The notes beneath the pieces were generated by a model, which saw only the letters and a program-made list of their open reading frames with translations, was not told the origin of the DNA and did no database searches. A stretch of DNA of 64,000 nucleotides from JAEYXS01 sp943367715 (GTDB lineage: Bacteria > Verrucomicrobiota > Verrucomicrobiia > Limisphaerales > JAEYXS01): contig CALRJY020000019.1 in the NCBI GenBank assembly GCA_943367715.1, positions 52,680 through 116,679 on the forward strand, in the 5' to 3' direction. The position numbers and the translations under genes were made by a program. Below are positions 49,016 to 58,105 of the stretch, one piece after another. The first letter of the stretch is position 1. Each line of letters begins with the position of its first letter.

Positions 49016-49648
49016 TTACTTGTCTTTTTTCTTCTCCGCCGGACTGGCCGCTGGAGCGGGCGTCGGTTCAGCGGGCGCATTGGCATTGAGGTGTGACAAA
49101 ATGGCATCCGTTATGTCACCTGTGCCATTCCAAAACATGACCACGGGCGTGCCATTGGTGGACTCGGCAGCACTGTCGATGATCATATCATAACCAGCCG
49201 ACTTGGTCTTGGCGCTGATCGCTTCCTTGATCTCCTTGAGGATGCTGTCGCGCATCTGGCGTTGGCGTTCGCCGATCTGGGTACGGGCTGTGCGGTCGAA
49301 CTGTTGCACGCTCTGCTCCACCTCGCGTATCTCCATCAGCTTGCCTTCCGCGGTCTTTTTGCGTTTTTCGCGTTCCTCAGCCGCGACGGCCTGATCATTC
49401 AGCGTGCCCTCGATTTTCTTGTACTCGCCGCTCAGCCGCTCATAGGCGTCCAGCATGCTCTTGCGTTGCTTGTCCAGTTCCGCCGCCTGGCTCTTCAGAT
49501 TGGTATCGGCCTGCTTCGTCTTCCAATAACCGTCGAACACCTTCTTCAGGTCTATCACACCGATCTTGGGGGACGTCTGGGCCGAGCCCACGGGCGAAGC
49601 GGCCACCGTCACCAGGGCCACCAACAATGCTGCGAACAACTTTTTCAT
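49016..49648 (-). CDS. skp: Periplasmic chaperone Skp (OmpH family)
   Basis: A 210-residue periplasmic chaperone that guides outer-membrane proteins to BamA. Signal: KKLFAALLVALVTVAASPVG with cleavage after SAQ. The mature part has KIGVIDLKKVFDGYWKTKQA followed by a long charged coiled coil (about 55-140), giving the tentacle structure, then YDMIIDSAAESTNGTPVVMF. The C-terminus is Ala/Pro-rich (APAEPTPAPAASP). The start at 49648 (ATG) is preferred to a TTG 15 bp upstream. It follows bamA by 32 bp, as in many diderms. Confidence 0.9.
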   Translation of the reverse strand: MKKLFAALLVALVTVAASPVGSAQTSPKIGVIDLKKVFDGYWKTKQADTNLKSQAAELDKQRKSMLDAYERLSGEYKKIEGTLNDQAVAAEEREKRKKTAEGKLMEIREVEQSVQQFDRTARTQIGERQRQMRDSILKEIKEAISAKTKSAGYDMIIDSAAESTNGTPVVMFWNGTGDITDAILSHLNANAPAEPTPAPAASPAEKKKDK

Positions 49649-49680
49649 GATCTTATTTTTCAACCAACAATCTCTCTCGC

Positions 49681-52017
49681 TTAGAAGTCTCGGGTATAAC
49701 CTACACCAAATTGGAACTTGCCGGAACTGCCGTTTTGCGGATCCGAAGTGATCGGGATGCCGTAATCCAGCCGCAACGGACCGATCGGCAGGTTCAGACG
49801 GAACCCGAAGCCGATGTTGTCATTGTAGAAGCCGGTGTTGTAATTGCTGTTCTGCGCGTATGTGAACGCACTCGAGTACACCATGCCCGCGTCATAGAAG
49901 AACGCCATCCGCAAACGGTCGATGATCGGGATGCTGTATTCCGCCGAGCCAAACCAGTACGTCTCACCACCCACCGGTTCACCGTTCAAGTCCTTCGGGC
50001 CAACCTCACGGTAATCATACCCGCGCAAGGAATACATGCCACCCAAGAACCAACGGTCAAACAACGGAACCGTCTCCGAATCGCCGTAGTTCTGCACCAC
50101 GCCGGTCTTGCCGGACAGCTCCAGCACATGACCTTCGCCAAAGCCCTTGAAATACCAGGCTGAACGCATTTCCACCCGGAAGTAATCCGTGTCCATGCCG
50201 AAAGGACCACCCGCCAACTCGGTGAAGAGCTCGGTGCGCTGGCCGGAATTGGGCAGGAACGCGCTGTTCCGCGTGTCAAACGCCAGGGAAGCGCCCACCT
50301 TGGACACCATGCGGTGACCTTCTTCATCAATGATAGTCTGAGAGGCCTTGGGACGATCCGTAATGATGATGCCGACGTTCTCGACCGTGTAGCTCAACGT
50401 GCCGATGAGGAAGTCGCTGCCCAACGCCCGGGTCAGGCTGAGCTTCGCCCCAGTCTGGGTCTGGTCGTAAATATCACTGTAGAAGCCCAAGTCGCGGTGG
50501 TACAGGTCCACACCCAACGACAGCTTCCGGTCCAGGAACCACGGTTCCGTGAACGAGATCTGATAATCTTGGCGCTCGGTACCGATCTGCGTGCGCAACC
50601 GGAACTTCTGGCCGCCGCCCGTGAAGTAAGGCGGATTGAACAGGTCGAAATTGCCTTGGGAAACCTCGGCAAAACCCACCACGGAATCCACGGAGCTGAA
50701 ACCGGCGCCCACGGTAAAATTACCCGTGTTCTTTTCCTCCACACCGACGACCAGGTTTTTTCGGTTCGGCACATCGGTAGGGTCTGGGCGGGCATCCACC
50801 TTGCTGAAGTAATCCAAGCCTTCGAGACGCTTCTCGCTCAGCTTCACACCCACCATGTCAAAGACCTCACCCGGTGCCACGGCCAACTCGCGCCGGATCA
50901 CCTTGTCCTTGGTCTTCACGTTGCCCTTGATCTCGATCTTCTCGATGAAGGATTTGTCCTTCTCCTCGATCTGATAGACCATGTCCATGTTACCCGTCTC
51001 GACGTTCGGCGTCTTGCGGGCGTACACTTCCGTGTCGATATAACCTTTTTCGCCGTAGAAATCGCGGATCGCCTCGATGTCTTTGCTCAGGCCGCCCGGC
51101 GTGAAGTTCTCACCCGGAAGCATCTTCAACCGCTTCTTGATGTCTTCCGTGGCAAAGAGGCTGTTGCCCTTCACCTCCACCGAACCGGTCTTGTACAGGC
51201 GTCCTTCGAAGACCTCGAACGTGATGGCCACCTTGCGCTCGCTCACCGGGTCGAACTTCACATCATTGATGCGGAAGTCGATGTAGCCCTTCTCACGGTA
51301 AAATTCGGCCAGCTTTTCCTTGTCGTCCTCGAAGACGTCGTCCTTGAGCGTGCCGCTGCCCGTCAGCCAGGAGAAGAACCAGCGCTCGCGGGTCTTGATC
51401 GTCTTGCGCAGTTTCCGCTGCTTGAAAGCTTCGGCACCGCTGAACGTCACTTCATCCACCCGGATCTTCTGCGCCTCCACGATCTTGAAGGTCACTGTCC
51501 CGCGTCCGGTTTCCTGGTTGGGAATGATGTCGTAGGTGACTTCCGTCTTCTGGTAACCGGCCTTCTGATACAGCTTCTTGAGCTCTTGCGCGTCGGTGAA
51601 AAGCTTCTGCTCGTTCAGCGGTTCGCCCACCTTGGAAGTGACCTTCTTCCGCAGCTTGCCGAGGCTCATCTTCTCGTTACCCTCGAAACGGATGTCCGTC
51701 AGCGTGAGCTTGCCCATCACCACGTAAACCAGCTTCAACCCTTCCGTGGACGGCTCTTCAGCCACGCGGATGTTGTAGAAGAAACCGGTGGCGTAAAGAT
51801 TGCGGACGTCATCATCGATGGCCGTGCGCATCAGCGGGTCGCCCACCTTCACGCGGATGTTCGATTTGATGAGTTCGTCACTCGTGGCCGGAGGGCCGGC
51901 GTGACGGATCTCGATCTGTTTCACGATGGGTGCGTTTTGAGCCGGAGCGTTCGGCACCCAGTACACGAGCAGCGCCAGCAAAATTGCGTAGCGTTGCAGC
52001 AAAGATTTCTTTCGCAT
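49681..52017 (-). CDS. bamA: Outer-membrane assembly factor BamA
   Basis: A 778-residue Omp85 protein that folds and inserts outer-membrane proteins. A signal sequence (YAILLALLVYWVPNAPAQ) precedes about five POTRA domains (about 27-425), for example LTLTDIRFEGNEKMSLGKLR and KIRVDEVTFSGAEAFKQRKL. The rest is the 16-strand barrel with NFTVGAGFSSVDSVVGFAEV and the RGYDYREVGP motif (VRGF-like), ending in QFGVGYTRDF with terminal Phe. The start at 52017 removes a 15-residue extension and leaves a 1-bp gap from the dnaB stop. Confidence 0.95.
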   Translation of the reverse strand: MRKKSLLQRYAILLALLVYWVPNAPAQNAPIVKQIEIRHAGPPATSDELIKSNIRVKVGDPLMRTAIDDDVRNLYATGFFYNIRVAEEPSTEGLKLVYVVMGKLTLTDIRFEGNEKMSLGKLRKKVTSKVGEPLNEQKLFTDAQELKKLYQKAGYQKTEVTYDIIPNQETGRGTVTFKIVEAQKIRVDEVTFSGAEAFKQRKLRKTIKTRERWFFSWLTGSGTLKDDVFEDDKEKLAEFYREKGYIDFRINDVKFDPVSERKVAITFEVFEGRLYKTGSVEVKGNSLFATEDIKKRLKMLPGENFTPGGLSKDIEAIRDFYGEKGYIDTEVYARKTPNVETGNMDMVYQIEEKDKSFIEKIEIKGNVKTKDKVIRRELAVAPGEVFDMVGVKLSEKRLEGLDYFSKVDARPDPTDVPNRKNLVVGVEEKNTGNFTVGAGFSSVDSVVGFAEVSQGNFDLFNPPYFTGGGQKFRLRTQIGTERQDYQISFTEPWFLDRKLSLGVDLYHRDLGFYSDIYDQTQTGAKLSLTRALGSDFLIGTLSYTVENVGIIITDRPKASQTIIDEEGHRMVSKVGASLAFDTRNSAFLPNSGQRTELFTELAGGPFGMDTDYFRVEMRSAWYFKGFGEGHVLELSGKTGVVQNYGDSETVPLFDRWFLGGMYSLRGYDYREVGPKDLNGEPVGGETYWFGSAEYSIPIIDRLRMAFFYDAGMVYSSAFTYAQNSNYNTGFYNDNIGFGFRLNLPIGPLRLDYGIPITSDPQNGSSGKFQFGVGYTRDF

Positions 52018-52018
52018 G

Positions 52019-53500
52019 TTATTCCGGCACGTCGTTGTCACTGATCCGGGCGGCGCTCTCAAAGCGCGTAAACCCTTTCAAAAATACTAGCGGCACATCC
52101 CCGGTCGGCCCGTTACGCTGCTTGGCGATCAACAGGTTCACCGGCTTGCCTTCGGACTGGTCTTCCCGTAACTGCGCCGCGTCTTCTTCATCTCCCCGGT
52201 TGGGATCGTATAGCAGACAGACCAAATCGGCATCCTGCTCAATCGAGCCGGACTCGCGCAAGTCAGAGAGACGCGGCTTGCGGCTGCGGTCTTTTTCCAG
52301 TTCGCGGTTGAGCTGGGCCAGCACGATCACCGGCACTTCCAGTTCCTTCGCCAAACCCTTGATACCACTGGAGATATCCGCAATTTCTTGCTGACGGTTC
52401 TGGTCGGTCCGGCGCGAAGTAGAATTTAGCAACTGGAGGTAGTCAATGACAAAGAGCTTGATGCCATGCTGCTGGTGCATCCGGCGCGCCCGTGCACGCA
52501 ATTGGAGGATGGAAAGACCCGAGGTGTCATCGATCACCAGCTTCGATCCGGCGAGCTGGCCGGCCGCTGCCGTCAACGGGGCAAAATCACGTTCCGCCAG
52601 GAAGCCCTCACGCAGATTCCGCAGGTTCACCCGGGCCCGGGAGCACAACATACGCAGCACGAGCGATTCCGCGGTCATTTCCAGACTGAACACACCCACG
52701 CCCAGCTTTTGATCCAACGCCACCGCTTCCGCGATGTTCATCGCCAATGACGTCTTACCCATGGACGGACGGGCCGCGATGACCACCATTTCCCCCGGGT
52801 GCATCCCCGTCGTCATCTTGTCAAACTGCGCAAACCCCGTAGAGATACCCGTGAGCATACCCTGCCGCGAGTGGAACTCTTCGATGGTATTGATGGCCTT
52901 GTGCACCAAATCTTTGATGCTCGCCTGATCCGTGATCTCCCGTTCCTCGTTGATCTTGAGGACCTCACGCTCTACCTCGTCCAAGAACTTGTCGATCTCG
53001 CCCTCGAACTCATACACGTTCGCCACCGTCTGCGTGAACGTGGAGATCACCCGCCGCAGCAGGTGCTTCTCCTTCACGATGTCCGCGTAATACGGCAGGT
53101 TCGCCGCCGAGGGCACCGCATCCATCAAGGACGAGAGATAAGCCACTCCGCCCACAGCTTCGAGCTGCTTGTTATCCCGCAGATTCTGCGAAATAGTGAT
53201 GAGATCGATCGGCTCCTTCTTGTCGTACGTGGTGACCAGCAGATCGTACAACATCTGATGCCTCAGATCGTAGAAGGATTCCGCACCCTTCTTGAGCTTC
53301 TCCAGGCAGACGCCGATGCTGTCATTCGGGGCCAGGAGCATACAGCCCAGCACGCCTTGCTCGGCTTCGAGGGAGTGCGGCGGCAAGCGGTCCAGCTTGC
53401 TCAAATCCACTGCGGGCGCCTGCTTGCGCCGCCGGGATTTCTTGAAGTCACCCGTCTCCTGCATGGGCGGAGAAGAACCGTCATCGAGTGAGTCAATCAT
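52019..53500 (-). CDS. dnaB: Replicative DNA helicase DnaB
   Basis: A 493-residue hexameric helicase. The N-terminal domain begins PPHSLEAEQGVLGCMLLAPN; the RecA-type ATPase contains GISTGFAQFDKMTTGMHPGE and Walker A AARPSMGKTSLAMNIAEA, then VFSLEMTAESLVLRMLCSRA and IDYLQLLNS (Walker B region). No intein is present. A 25-residue basic extension precedes the family start. It follows rplI by about 160 bp and is next to bamA. The end KGFTRFESAARI is the normal C-terminal block. Confidence 0.96.
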   Translation of the reverse strand: MIDSLDDGSSPPMQETGDFKKSRRRKQAPAVDLSKLDRLPPHSLEAEQGVLGCMLLAPNDSIGVCLEKLKKGAESFYDLRHQMLYDLLVTTYDKKEPIDLITISQNLRDNKQLEAVGGVAYLSSLMDAVPSAANLPYYADIVKEKHLLRRVISTFTQTVANVYEFEGEIDKFLDEVEREVLKINEEREITDQASIKDLVHKAINTIEEFHSRQGMLTGISTGFAQFDKMTTGMHPGEMVVIAARPSMGKTSLAMNIAEAVALDQKLGVGVFSLEMTAESLVLRMLCSRARVNLRNLREGFLAERDFAPLTAAAGQLAGSKLVIDDTSGLSILQLRARARRMHQQHGIKLFVIDYLQLLNSTSRRTDQNRQQEIADISSGIKGLAKELEVPVIVLAQLNRELEKDRSRKPRLSDLRESGSIEQDADLVCLLYDPNRGDEEDAAQLREDQSEGKPVNLLIAKQRNGPTGDVPLVFLKGFTRFESAARISDNDVPE

Positions 53501-53604
53501 AGGGACGCGCAGGATGCAAAATCAGCAGGTTTAACGCCAGTCCACGTTATTGGAAACTTGTTCACAAGCGCGTGAAAATTTTTCACTGCGAACAGATTTA
53601 GAAA

Positions 53605-53640
53605 ACAAAAAAAACGGCAGACATTCCTGTCTGCCGTTTC
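53605..53640 (-). terminator. Intrinsic terminator after rplI
   Basis: A perfect 12-bp stem AAACGGCAGACA (53612-53623 with 53628-53639) with a TTCC loop is followed in minus-strand reading by at least eight U. It lies 20 bp beyond the rplI stop, so dnaB probably has its own promoter. Confidence 0.9.
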
Positions 53641-53659
53641 CTTGAAAAAAATTAACGGA

Positions 53660-54205
53660 TTACTCTTTGCGGGCCGGACGGCTGCTCTTGCCGCGCTTCT
53701 CGCTCTTGTCACCAGCCGGAGCTTCGGTCACTACAGGGGCCGGAGGCGGGTTCAAGCTCTCAACGCGCACCTTCAAAGAGGCATGCACATCGGTATGCAG
53801 CTTCAAGTCCACATCGTGCTCGCCGAGCGTCTTGATGGGCTCGGTCAAATTGATCTTCTTGCGTTCCAGCGCGATGTCGAACTGGGTCTTCAGCTCGTCC
53901 GCGATGGTGCCGGAGGTCACGGAACCGAACATCTTGCCGTCCTCGCCCGTCTTGACCTTGATGACCAGGATGAGCTTGGTGAAGCCCTTGGAGAGCTCCT
54001 GCATGTTGTTCAGGTCCAACGCTTCGCGCTCCGCACGACGCTTGCTGAGGGATTCAAGACGGCGCTTGTTCGCGCCCGTCAACGGAATCGCCAAACCTTG
54101 CGGCAGGAGAAAATTGCGGGCATAACCGGCGGCCACTTTGACCTGGTCAGATTCTGCGCCCAGGCCAAACACGGGCTGCGTCAGGATAACTTCTGTCTTC
54201 GCCAT
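53660..54205 (-). CDS. rplI: 50S ribosomal protein L9
   Basis: A 181-residue L9, somewhat longer than the usual 150 because of a C-terminal Lys/Pro/Ala-rich tail (APVVTEAPAGDKSEKRGK). The L9 N-domain shows GLGAESDQVKVAAGYARNFL with LPQGLAIPLT, followed by the connecting helix, and the C-domain by MFGSVTSGTIADEL. It closes the rpsF-ssb-rplI set. The spacer to ssb is 48 bp and contains a doubled TTTAGAC(G)TTAAC word. Confidence 0.95.
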   Translation of the reverse strand: MAKTEVILTQPVFGLGAESDQVKVAAGYARNFLLPQGLAIPLTGANKRRLESLSKRRAEREALDLNNMQELSKGFTKLILVIKVKTGEDGKMFGSVTSGTIADELKTQFDIALERKKINLTEPIKTLGEHDVDLKLHTDVHASLKVRVESLNPPPAPVVTEAPAGDKSEKRGKSSRPARKE

Positions 54206-54253
54206 AAAATGAGTTAAGTCTAAAGGTTAACGTCTAAAAATCTCTTCGCCGCA

Positions 54254-54754
54254 TCAAAACGGCACATCATCATCTTCCACCGGCGGCATGTCCGGATCGC
54301 TGCTTGCAGCTGCGGCAGGTGCTGCCGGAGCTGGACGGGTCGGACGCGGCTGCGGCGGACGGGCTTCGCGGGGGGCGTAATCGCCACCTTCAGCACCAGC
54401 GCCGCCACCTTCACCACCACGACCGGAATCCAAAAATTGAAAGCTTTCCAGCACCACACCCAAGCGGCTGCGCTTCTGACCCGTGGTCTTGTCGTCCCAC
54501 TGGTCGAGCTTCAAACGGCCTTCCACCATCAGCGGACGGCCCTTCTTCAGATACTGCCCGATCACTTCCGCCTGTCGGCCAAACGCATCAACATCAATAA
54601 AAGTCACTTCCTCGCGCGTCTCGCCCGTGTCCGTCTTCCAGGAACGGTTGACCGCCAGGCCGATCTTCGCCACCGCCGTGCCCTTCGGAGTATATTTCAA
54701 CTCCGGGTCACGGGTCAGGTTCCCGATCAGGATGACTTTGTTGAAACTGGCCAT
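54254..54754 (-). CDS. ssb: Single-stranded DNA-binding protein
   Basis: A 166-residue SSB. The OB fold starts ASFNKVILIGNLTRDPELKY and includes AKIGLAVNRSWKTDTGETRE and EVTFIDVDAFGRQAEVIGQY. A Gly/Pro-rich linker (about 115-155) leads to the acidic tip PPVEDDDVPF that binds partner proteins. It lies between rpsF and rplI as in many bacteria. Confidence 0.97.
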   Translation of the reverse strand: MASFNKVILIGNLTRDPELKYTPKGTAVAKIGLAVNRSWKTDTGETREEVTFIDVDAFGRQAEVIGQYLKKGRPLMVEGRLKLDQWDDKTTGQKRSRLGVVLESFQFLDSGRGGEGGGAGAEGGDYAPREARPPQPRPTRPAPAAPAAAASSDPDMPPVEDDDVPF

Positions 54755-54777
54755 GATTTAGCCCCGATAAAAATTGC

Positions 54778-55095
54778 TTAGGCCGCCACCGTCGGCTTCG
54801 CGACCACCACGGGAGCGTGGTTGATCATCGTGCGGTAGATGTCGTTGTTCAGCGAGAGCTTGTTCTGCAAAGCCACCAGGCTGTCCGGCTTGGCCGTGAA
54901 GATGATGTTCACGTAGAAACCCGCCGTCACCTTGCGGTTCGGCGTGCGCACGAAAGCCTTCTTGTCCATCTTCTGGATGGTTTCCACCTTGCCACCGGCA
55001 GCGGTGAGCTCTTCGGTGATCTTGTTGACCACGTCGTTGACGCTCTCTTCTTTGCCCGCCGTATTCAGAATGAACAGACCTTCGTAACGTTTCAC
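54778..55095 (-). CDS. rpsF: 30S ribosomal protein S6
   Basis: A 105-residue S6 starting at GTG (55095). It contains KRYEGLFILNTAGKEESVND, the DKKAFVRTPNRKVTAGFYVN strand pair and NNDIYRTMINHAPVV at the end. It binds 16S rRNA with S18 in known ribosomes. It is followed by ssb after 23 bp. The gene for S18 (rpsR), normally adjacent, is not found here. Confidence 0.95.
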   Translation of the reverse strand: MKRYEGLFILNTAGKEESVNDVVNKITEELTAAGGKVETIQKMDKKAFVRTPNRKVTAGFYVNIIFTAKPDSLVALQNKLSLNNDIYRTMINHAPVVVAKPTVAA

Positions 55096-55136
55096 AGCTT
55101 TATAATCTTTCGTTTGCTTAAATTTAAAATCTTAAC

Positions 55137-55724
55137 TCAACCCGTCACAATTCCATTGAACTGGCTCATGGCCACTTCCAAACCCCGTCCCAACCAGCAG
55201 TCAATCTGGTCAGACGCCCGTTTGGCGACTTTGCCGAACAGTTCCCGCTCTGCCGCGCTGAACTCTCCGAGCACGTGGCCCACGATCTGGCGGACACCCT
55301 GCTCCTGACGCCCGATGCCCACCCGCAACCGCGCATACTGCCGGCTGCCCAAATGCTTCTCTATCGATTCCAGCCCGTGATGCCCGCCAGTGCCACCGCT
55401 GCCCCGCAACCGAATTTCTCCGATCGGCAAGTCCGCGTCATCCACCACCACCATCACGTTGGTCAGCGGCACCCGGTAATAACTCATCACCGCCTGCACC
55501 GCCACACCGCTGTCATTCATGTAGGTTTGCGGCTGGCTCAACCAGACTTTCCGCCCGCCTACCCGGCCCATCGCCAGCCTGCTGTGCAAACTGGCGTTGT
55601 CCGCCCAACTGGCACCCCACTTGGCCGCCAGTTCTTCCACCATGAGGAAACCCGCATTGTGCCGCGTATTGGCGTAACGCGCCCCGGGATTTCCCAGCCC
55701 GACAATGAGATACAGCGACTCCAT
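55137..55724 (-). CDS. pth: Peptidyl-tRNA hydrolase
   Basis: A 195-residue enzyme that frees tRNA from stalled peptidyl-tRNA. The active-site region is IVGLGNPGARYANTRHNAGF with the catalytic His in TRHNAG; the PQTYMNDSG and DDADLPIGEIRLRGSGGTGG segments are also conserved. Length is normal. It lies between rplY and rpsF, 24 bp after rplY, the usual rplY-pth order. Confidence 0.96.
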   Translation of the reverse strand: MESLYLIVGLGNPGARYANTRHNAGFLMVEELAAKWGASWADNASLHSRLAMGRVGGRKVWLSQPQTYMNDSGVAVQAVMSYYRVPLTNVMVVVDDADLPIGEIRLRGSGGTGGHHGLESIEKHLGSRQYARLRVGIGRQEQGVRQIVGHVLGEFSAAERELFGKVAKRASDQIDCWLGRGLEVAMSQFNGIVTG

Positions 55725-55748
55725 ATGGCCGCCTTACCCCGGCAAGAA

Positions 55749-56474
55749 TTACTTCTTGCCCTTGTCGCCGCCCTCTTTCTTGGCCGGAGCTGCTGCTGCG
55801 CCTTTGGCACCTGCCGCCGGAGCTGCCGCTGCTTCGTCCGTCTTCTTCTCCTTGATGGCGACCACATCGCCTGGAGCTGCCGCCGGAGCTGCTTCCTCTT
55901 CCTTCTCGGCCCGAGGAGCCGACACCGAGATGACCGAGAGCTTCACGTCGCCCACGTATTCCACACCTTCGATCTTGGGCAGTTCGCCCAAGTGAATGGT
56001 CTGGTTCAATTCCAATTTGGTCACGTCCACTTCGATGATCTCCGGGAGATCTTTCGGCAACGCCTTGACCTTGACCTTGTGCAGCACGTGCTGGAGCACG
56101 CCGCCGTTGTTCTTCACGCCAGAGGCTTCACCCTTCGTTTCCACTGGCACCATGATCGTCACCTTCTCTGTGGCGAAAACTTCATGGAAATCCACATGCA
56201 ACACCTTGCCCGTCAAGGCGTAGTGCTGGACGTCTTGCAGGAGTGCCAGACGGCTGCCACTCTTGCCACCTTCCACCTTCAAGTCCACGAGCACGTTCTC
56301 GGAGACGGAGTGATGGATGAGGTTTTCGAGTTCCACCTGGGTGAGTTCGAGGCTCTCAGGCTTCGCCTGACCGCCGTAGATCACGGCGGGAACACGCCCT
56401 TGGGCGCGCAGCTTCTTAACATCCAAACGACCCGACAAAGTGCGGGGATAAGCCGTCAATGATACCGATTTCAT
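55749..56474 (-). CDS. rplY: 50S ribosomal protein L25/general stress protein Ctc
   Basis: A 241-residue protein of the long (CTC) type. The N-domain (SGRLDVKKLRAQGRVPAVIY) binds 5S rRNA, and the extended C-domain (LHVDFHEVFATEKVTIMVPV and later VDVTKLELNQTIHLGELPKI) ends in an Ala/Lys-rich tail (APAKKEGGDKGKK). It is the first gene of the minus-strand housekeeping set, followed by pth. The leader carries a possible hairpin at 56539-56565. Confidence 0.94.
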   Translation of the reverse strand: MKSVSLTAYPRTLSGRLDVKKLRAQGRVPAVIYGGQAKPESLELTQVELENLIHHSVSENVLVDLKVEGGKSGSRLALLQDVQHYALTGKVLHVDFHEVFATEKVTIMVPVETKGEASGVKNNGGVLQHVLHKVKVKALPKDLPEIIEVDVTKLELNQTIHLGELPKIEGVEYVGDVKLSVISVSAPRAEKEEEAAPAAAPGDVVAIKEKKTDEAAAAPAAGAKGAAAAPAKKEGGDKGKK

Positions 56475-56797
56475 GTCTTAAATCTTTCCGCGTGCTGCCA
56501 ATTTTGGCCTTTTCACGCCTGCTTTAAAGGCAAAGCAAGCCAGCCTCTCGTGTTCGCAGGCTGGCCATTTTCACCTAACAAACCAAAACCAATCAGGTAA
56601 ATAATCAAACACCCGAACTGGTCAGGGCCGGAAAAACTAGCAACCACCTCAATTTCGTCAATAACTGTTTTTGCTTTCCTCCACCTTTTTTATCAAATAA
56701 GGCCTCTCCCACTCCCTTTACGCATTACGGATTACGTTTTACGCCCACTTTGAACTTTGAACTTTAAGCCTCCCCTAACTACTGTCTTCCCACGTCC
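56475..56797. other. Divergent spacer between rplY and a glycosyltransferase gene
   Basis: A 323-bp region without a gene. It holds a hairpin GCCAGCCT/AGGCTGGC (56539-56565) in the rplY leader, too open-looped (11 nt) and lacking a U-tract to be a standard terminator, and word repeats TTACGCATTACGGATTACG (about 56719-56740) and CTTTGAACTTTGAACTTTAA (56748-56767) before the plus-strand gene. No convincing -35/-10 pair was identified on either strand. Confidence 0.5.
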
Positions 56798-57976
56798 ATG
56801 CCCAATGCCCAGCCAAATACTGATGAAAATCCGGTCGAACTGACCATCCTCATGCCTTGCCTTAACGAGGCCGAGACGCTGGCGGTCTGCATCCGTAAAG
56901 CACTGGGCTTTCTCGCCCAGCATCATGTTCATGGTGAAGTGCTTATCGCGGATAATGGCAGCACGGACGGCTCCCAGGCCATCGCCGAAAAAGCCGGTGC
57001 CCGTGTCGTCCCAGTAAAGGAAAAGGGTTACGGCAACGCCATCATGGGCGGTATCGCCGCCGCGAAAGGTCAATACATCATCATGGGCGATGCCGATGAT
57101 AGCTACGACTTCGTCAACCTCATGCCTTTCGTGGAAAAACTGCGTGAAGGTTACGACCTCGTCATGGGCAATCGTTTCCTCGGCGGCATCCTCCCCGGAG
57201 CCATGCCCCCGTTGCACTATTATTTGGGCAACCCTGTGCTCACCGGCATTGGTCGCCTGTTCTTTTGCCCCGAGATCCGCGATTACCACTGCGGTCTGCG
57301 CGGTTACAGCAAGGCCGCTGCCGAACGCATGGAACTCCGCACCACCGGCATGGAATTCGCCAGCGAGATGGTCGTGAAAGCCTCGCTGCTGAAGCTGCGC
57401 ATCTGCGAAGTGCCCACGACTTTGAAGAAAGATGGACGTAATCGCCCGCCGCACTTGCGCAGTTGGCGCGATGGCTGGCGGCACCTCCGCTTCATGCTCA
57501 TGTACAGCCCGCGCTGGCTGTTCCTGATCCCTGGCGCGGCCCTCATGCTCATCGGCCTGCTCGCGGGCATCTGGCTCATCCCGGGGCCGCGCACAGTTGG
57601 CAATGTCACCTTCGACGTCCACACCATGCTCTACGCCGGTCTCGCCGTGCTCATCGGTTTCCAATCCGTGATCTTCTCCGTGTTCACGAAGACCTTCGCC
57701 ATCACCAGCGGCCTCCTGCCCAAAGATGAGCGCATGGAAAAACTTTTTAAATACATCACGCTCGAAGTTGGCCTCGTCATCGGCGTGCTACTGATCATTG
57801 CAGGCCTGGCCGGGACCGCCTCCGCCATCTTCGGCTGGCAAAAAACTCAGTTCGGCCCCCTCGTCCCCGCCGACACCCTGCGCACCGTTATCCCCTCATT
57901 CGTCCTGCTCGCCCTAGGATGCCAAACCGTGCTCTCCAGTTTCTTCATGAGCGTCCTCGGCCTCAAACGCCGCTGA
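56798..57976 (+). CDS. Family 2 glycosyltransferase with C-terminal membrane domain
   Basis: A 392-residue protein. The GT-A domain (about 1-240) resembles polyprenyl-phosphate mannose/glucose synthases: LTILMPCLNEAETLAVCIRK, LIADNGSTDGSQAIAEKAGA, YIIMGDADDSYDFVNLMPFV and CGLRGYSKAAAERM. The rest contains about four membrane segments (WLFLIPGAALMLIGLLAGIW; LGLVIGVLLIIAGLAG-type; FVLLALGCQTVLSSFFMSVL). It probably charges a lipid carrier with a sugar for glycan or protein glycosylation. A methyltransferase gene follows after a REP-like repeat. Confidence 0.87.
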   Translation: MPNAQPNTDENPVELTILMPCLNEAETLAVCIRKALGFLAQHHVHGEVLIADNGSTDGSQAIAEKAGARVVPVKEKGYGNAIMGGIAAAKGQYIIMGDADDSYDFVNLMPFVEKLREGYDLVMGNRFLGGILPGAMPPLHYYLGNPVLTGIGRLFFCPEIRDYHCGLRGYSKAAAERMELRTTGMEFASEMVVKASLLKLRICEVPTTLKKDGRNRPPHLRSWRDGWRHLRFMLMYSPRWLFLIPGAALMLIGLLAGIWLIPGPRTVGNVTFDVHTMLYAGLAVLIGFQSVIFSVFTKTFAITSGLLPKDERMEKLFKYITLEVGLVIGVLLIIAGLAGTASAIFGWQKTQFGPLVPADTLRTVIPSFVLLALGCQTVLSSFFMSVLGLKRR

Positions 57977-58017
57977 AAACCAGATGGCTACGAAAACACA
58001 GGCAAGACGCAAATGTT

Positions 58018-58056
58018 CTCCCTCTCCTCTCAACGAGGAGAGGGCTGGGGTGAGGA
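58018..58056. repeat. REP-like palindrome, copy B
   Basis: CCCTCTCCTC-TCAAC-GAGGAGAGGG followed by CTGGGGTGAGGAG. The layout and G-rich tail are the same as at 40854-40890. It occupies the 129-bp spacer between the glycosyltransferase and methyltransferase genes and could also limit read-through. Confidence 0.6.
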
Positions 58057-58105
58057 GTGAGTCGAATCAAAGCGTCAGCGAATCCACTGCGCCTAGTCCT
58101 CTGGG

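Noticed and set aside
50314..52044. A 576-codon open frame opposite bamA
   Set aside because: Antisense shadow; low-complexity His/Leu/Arg composition and no start context, while the other strand encodes clear POTRA and barrel domains.
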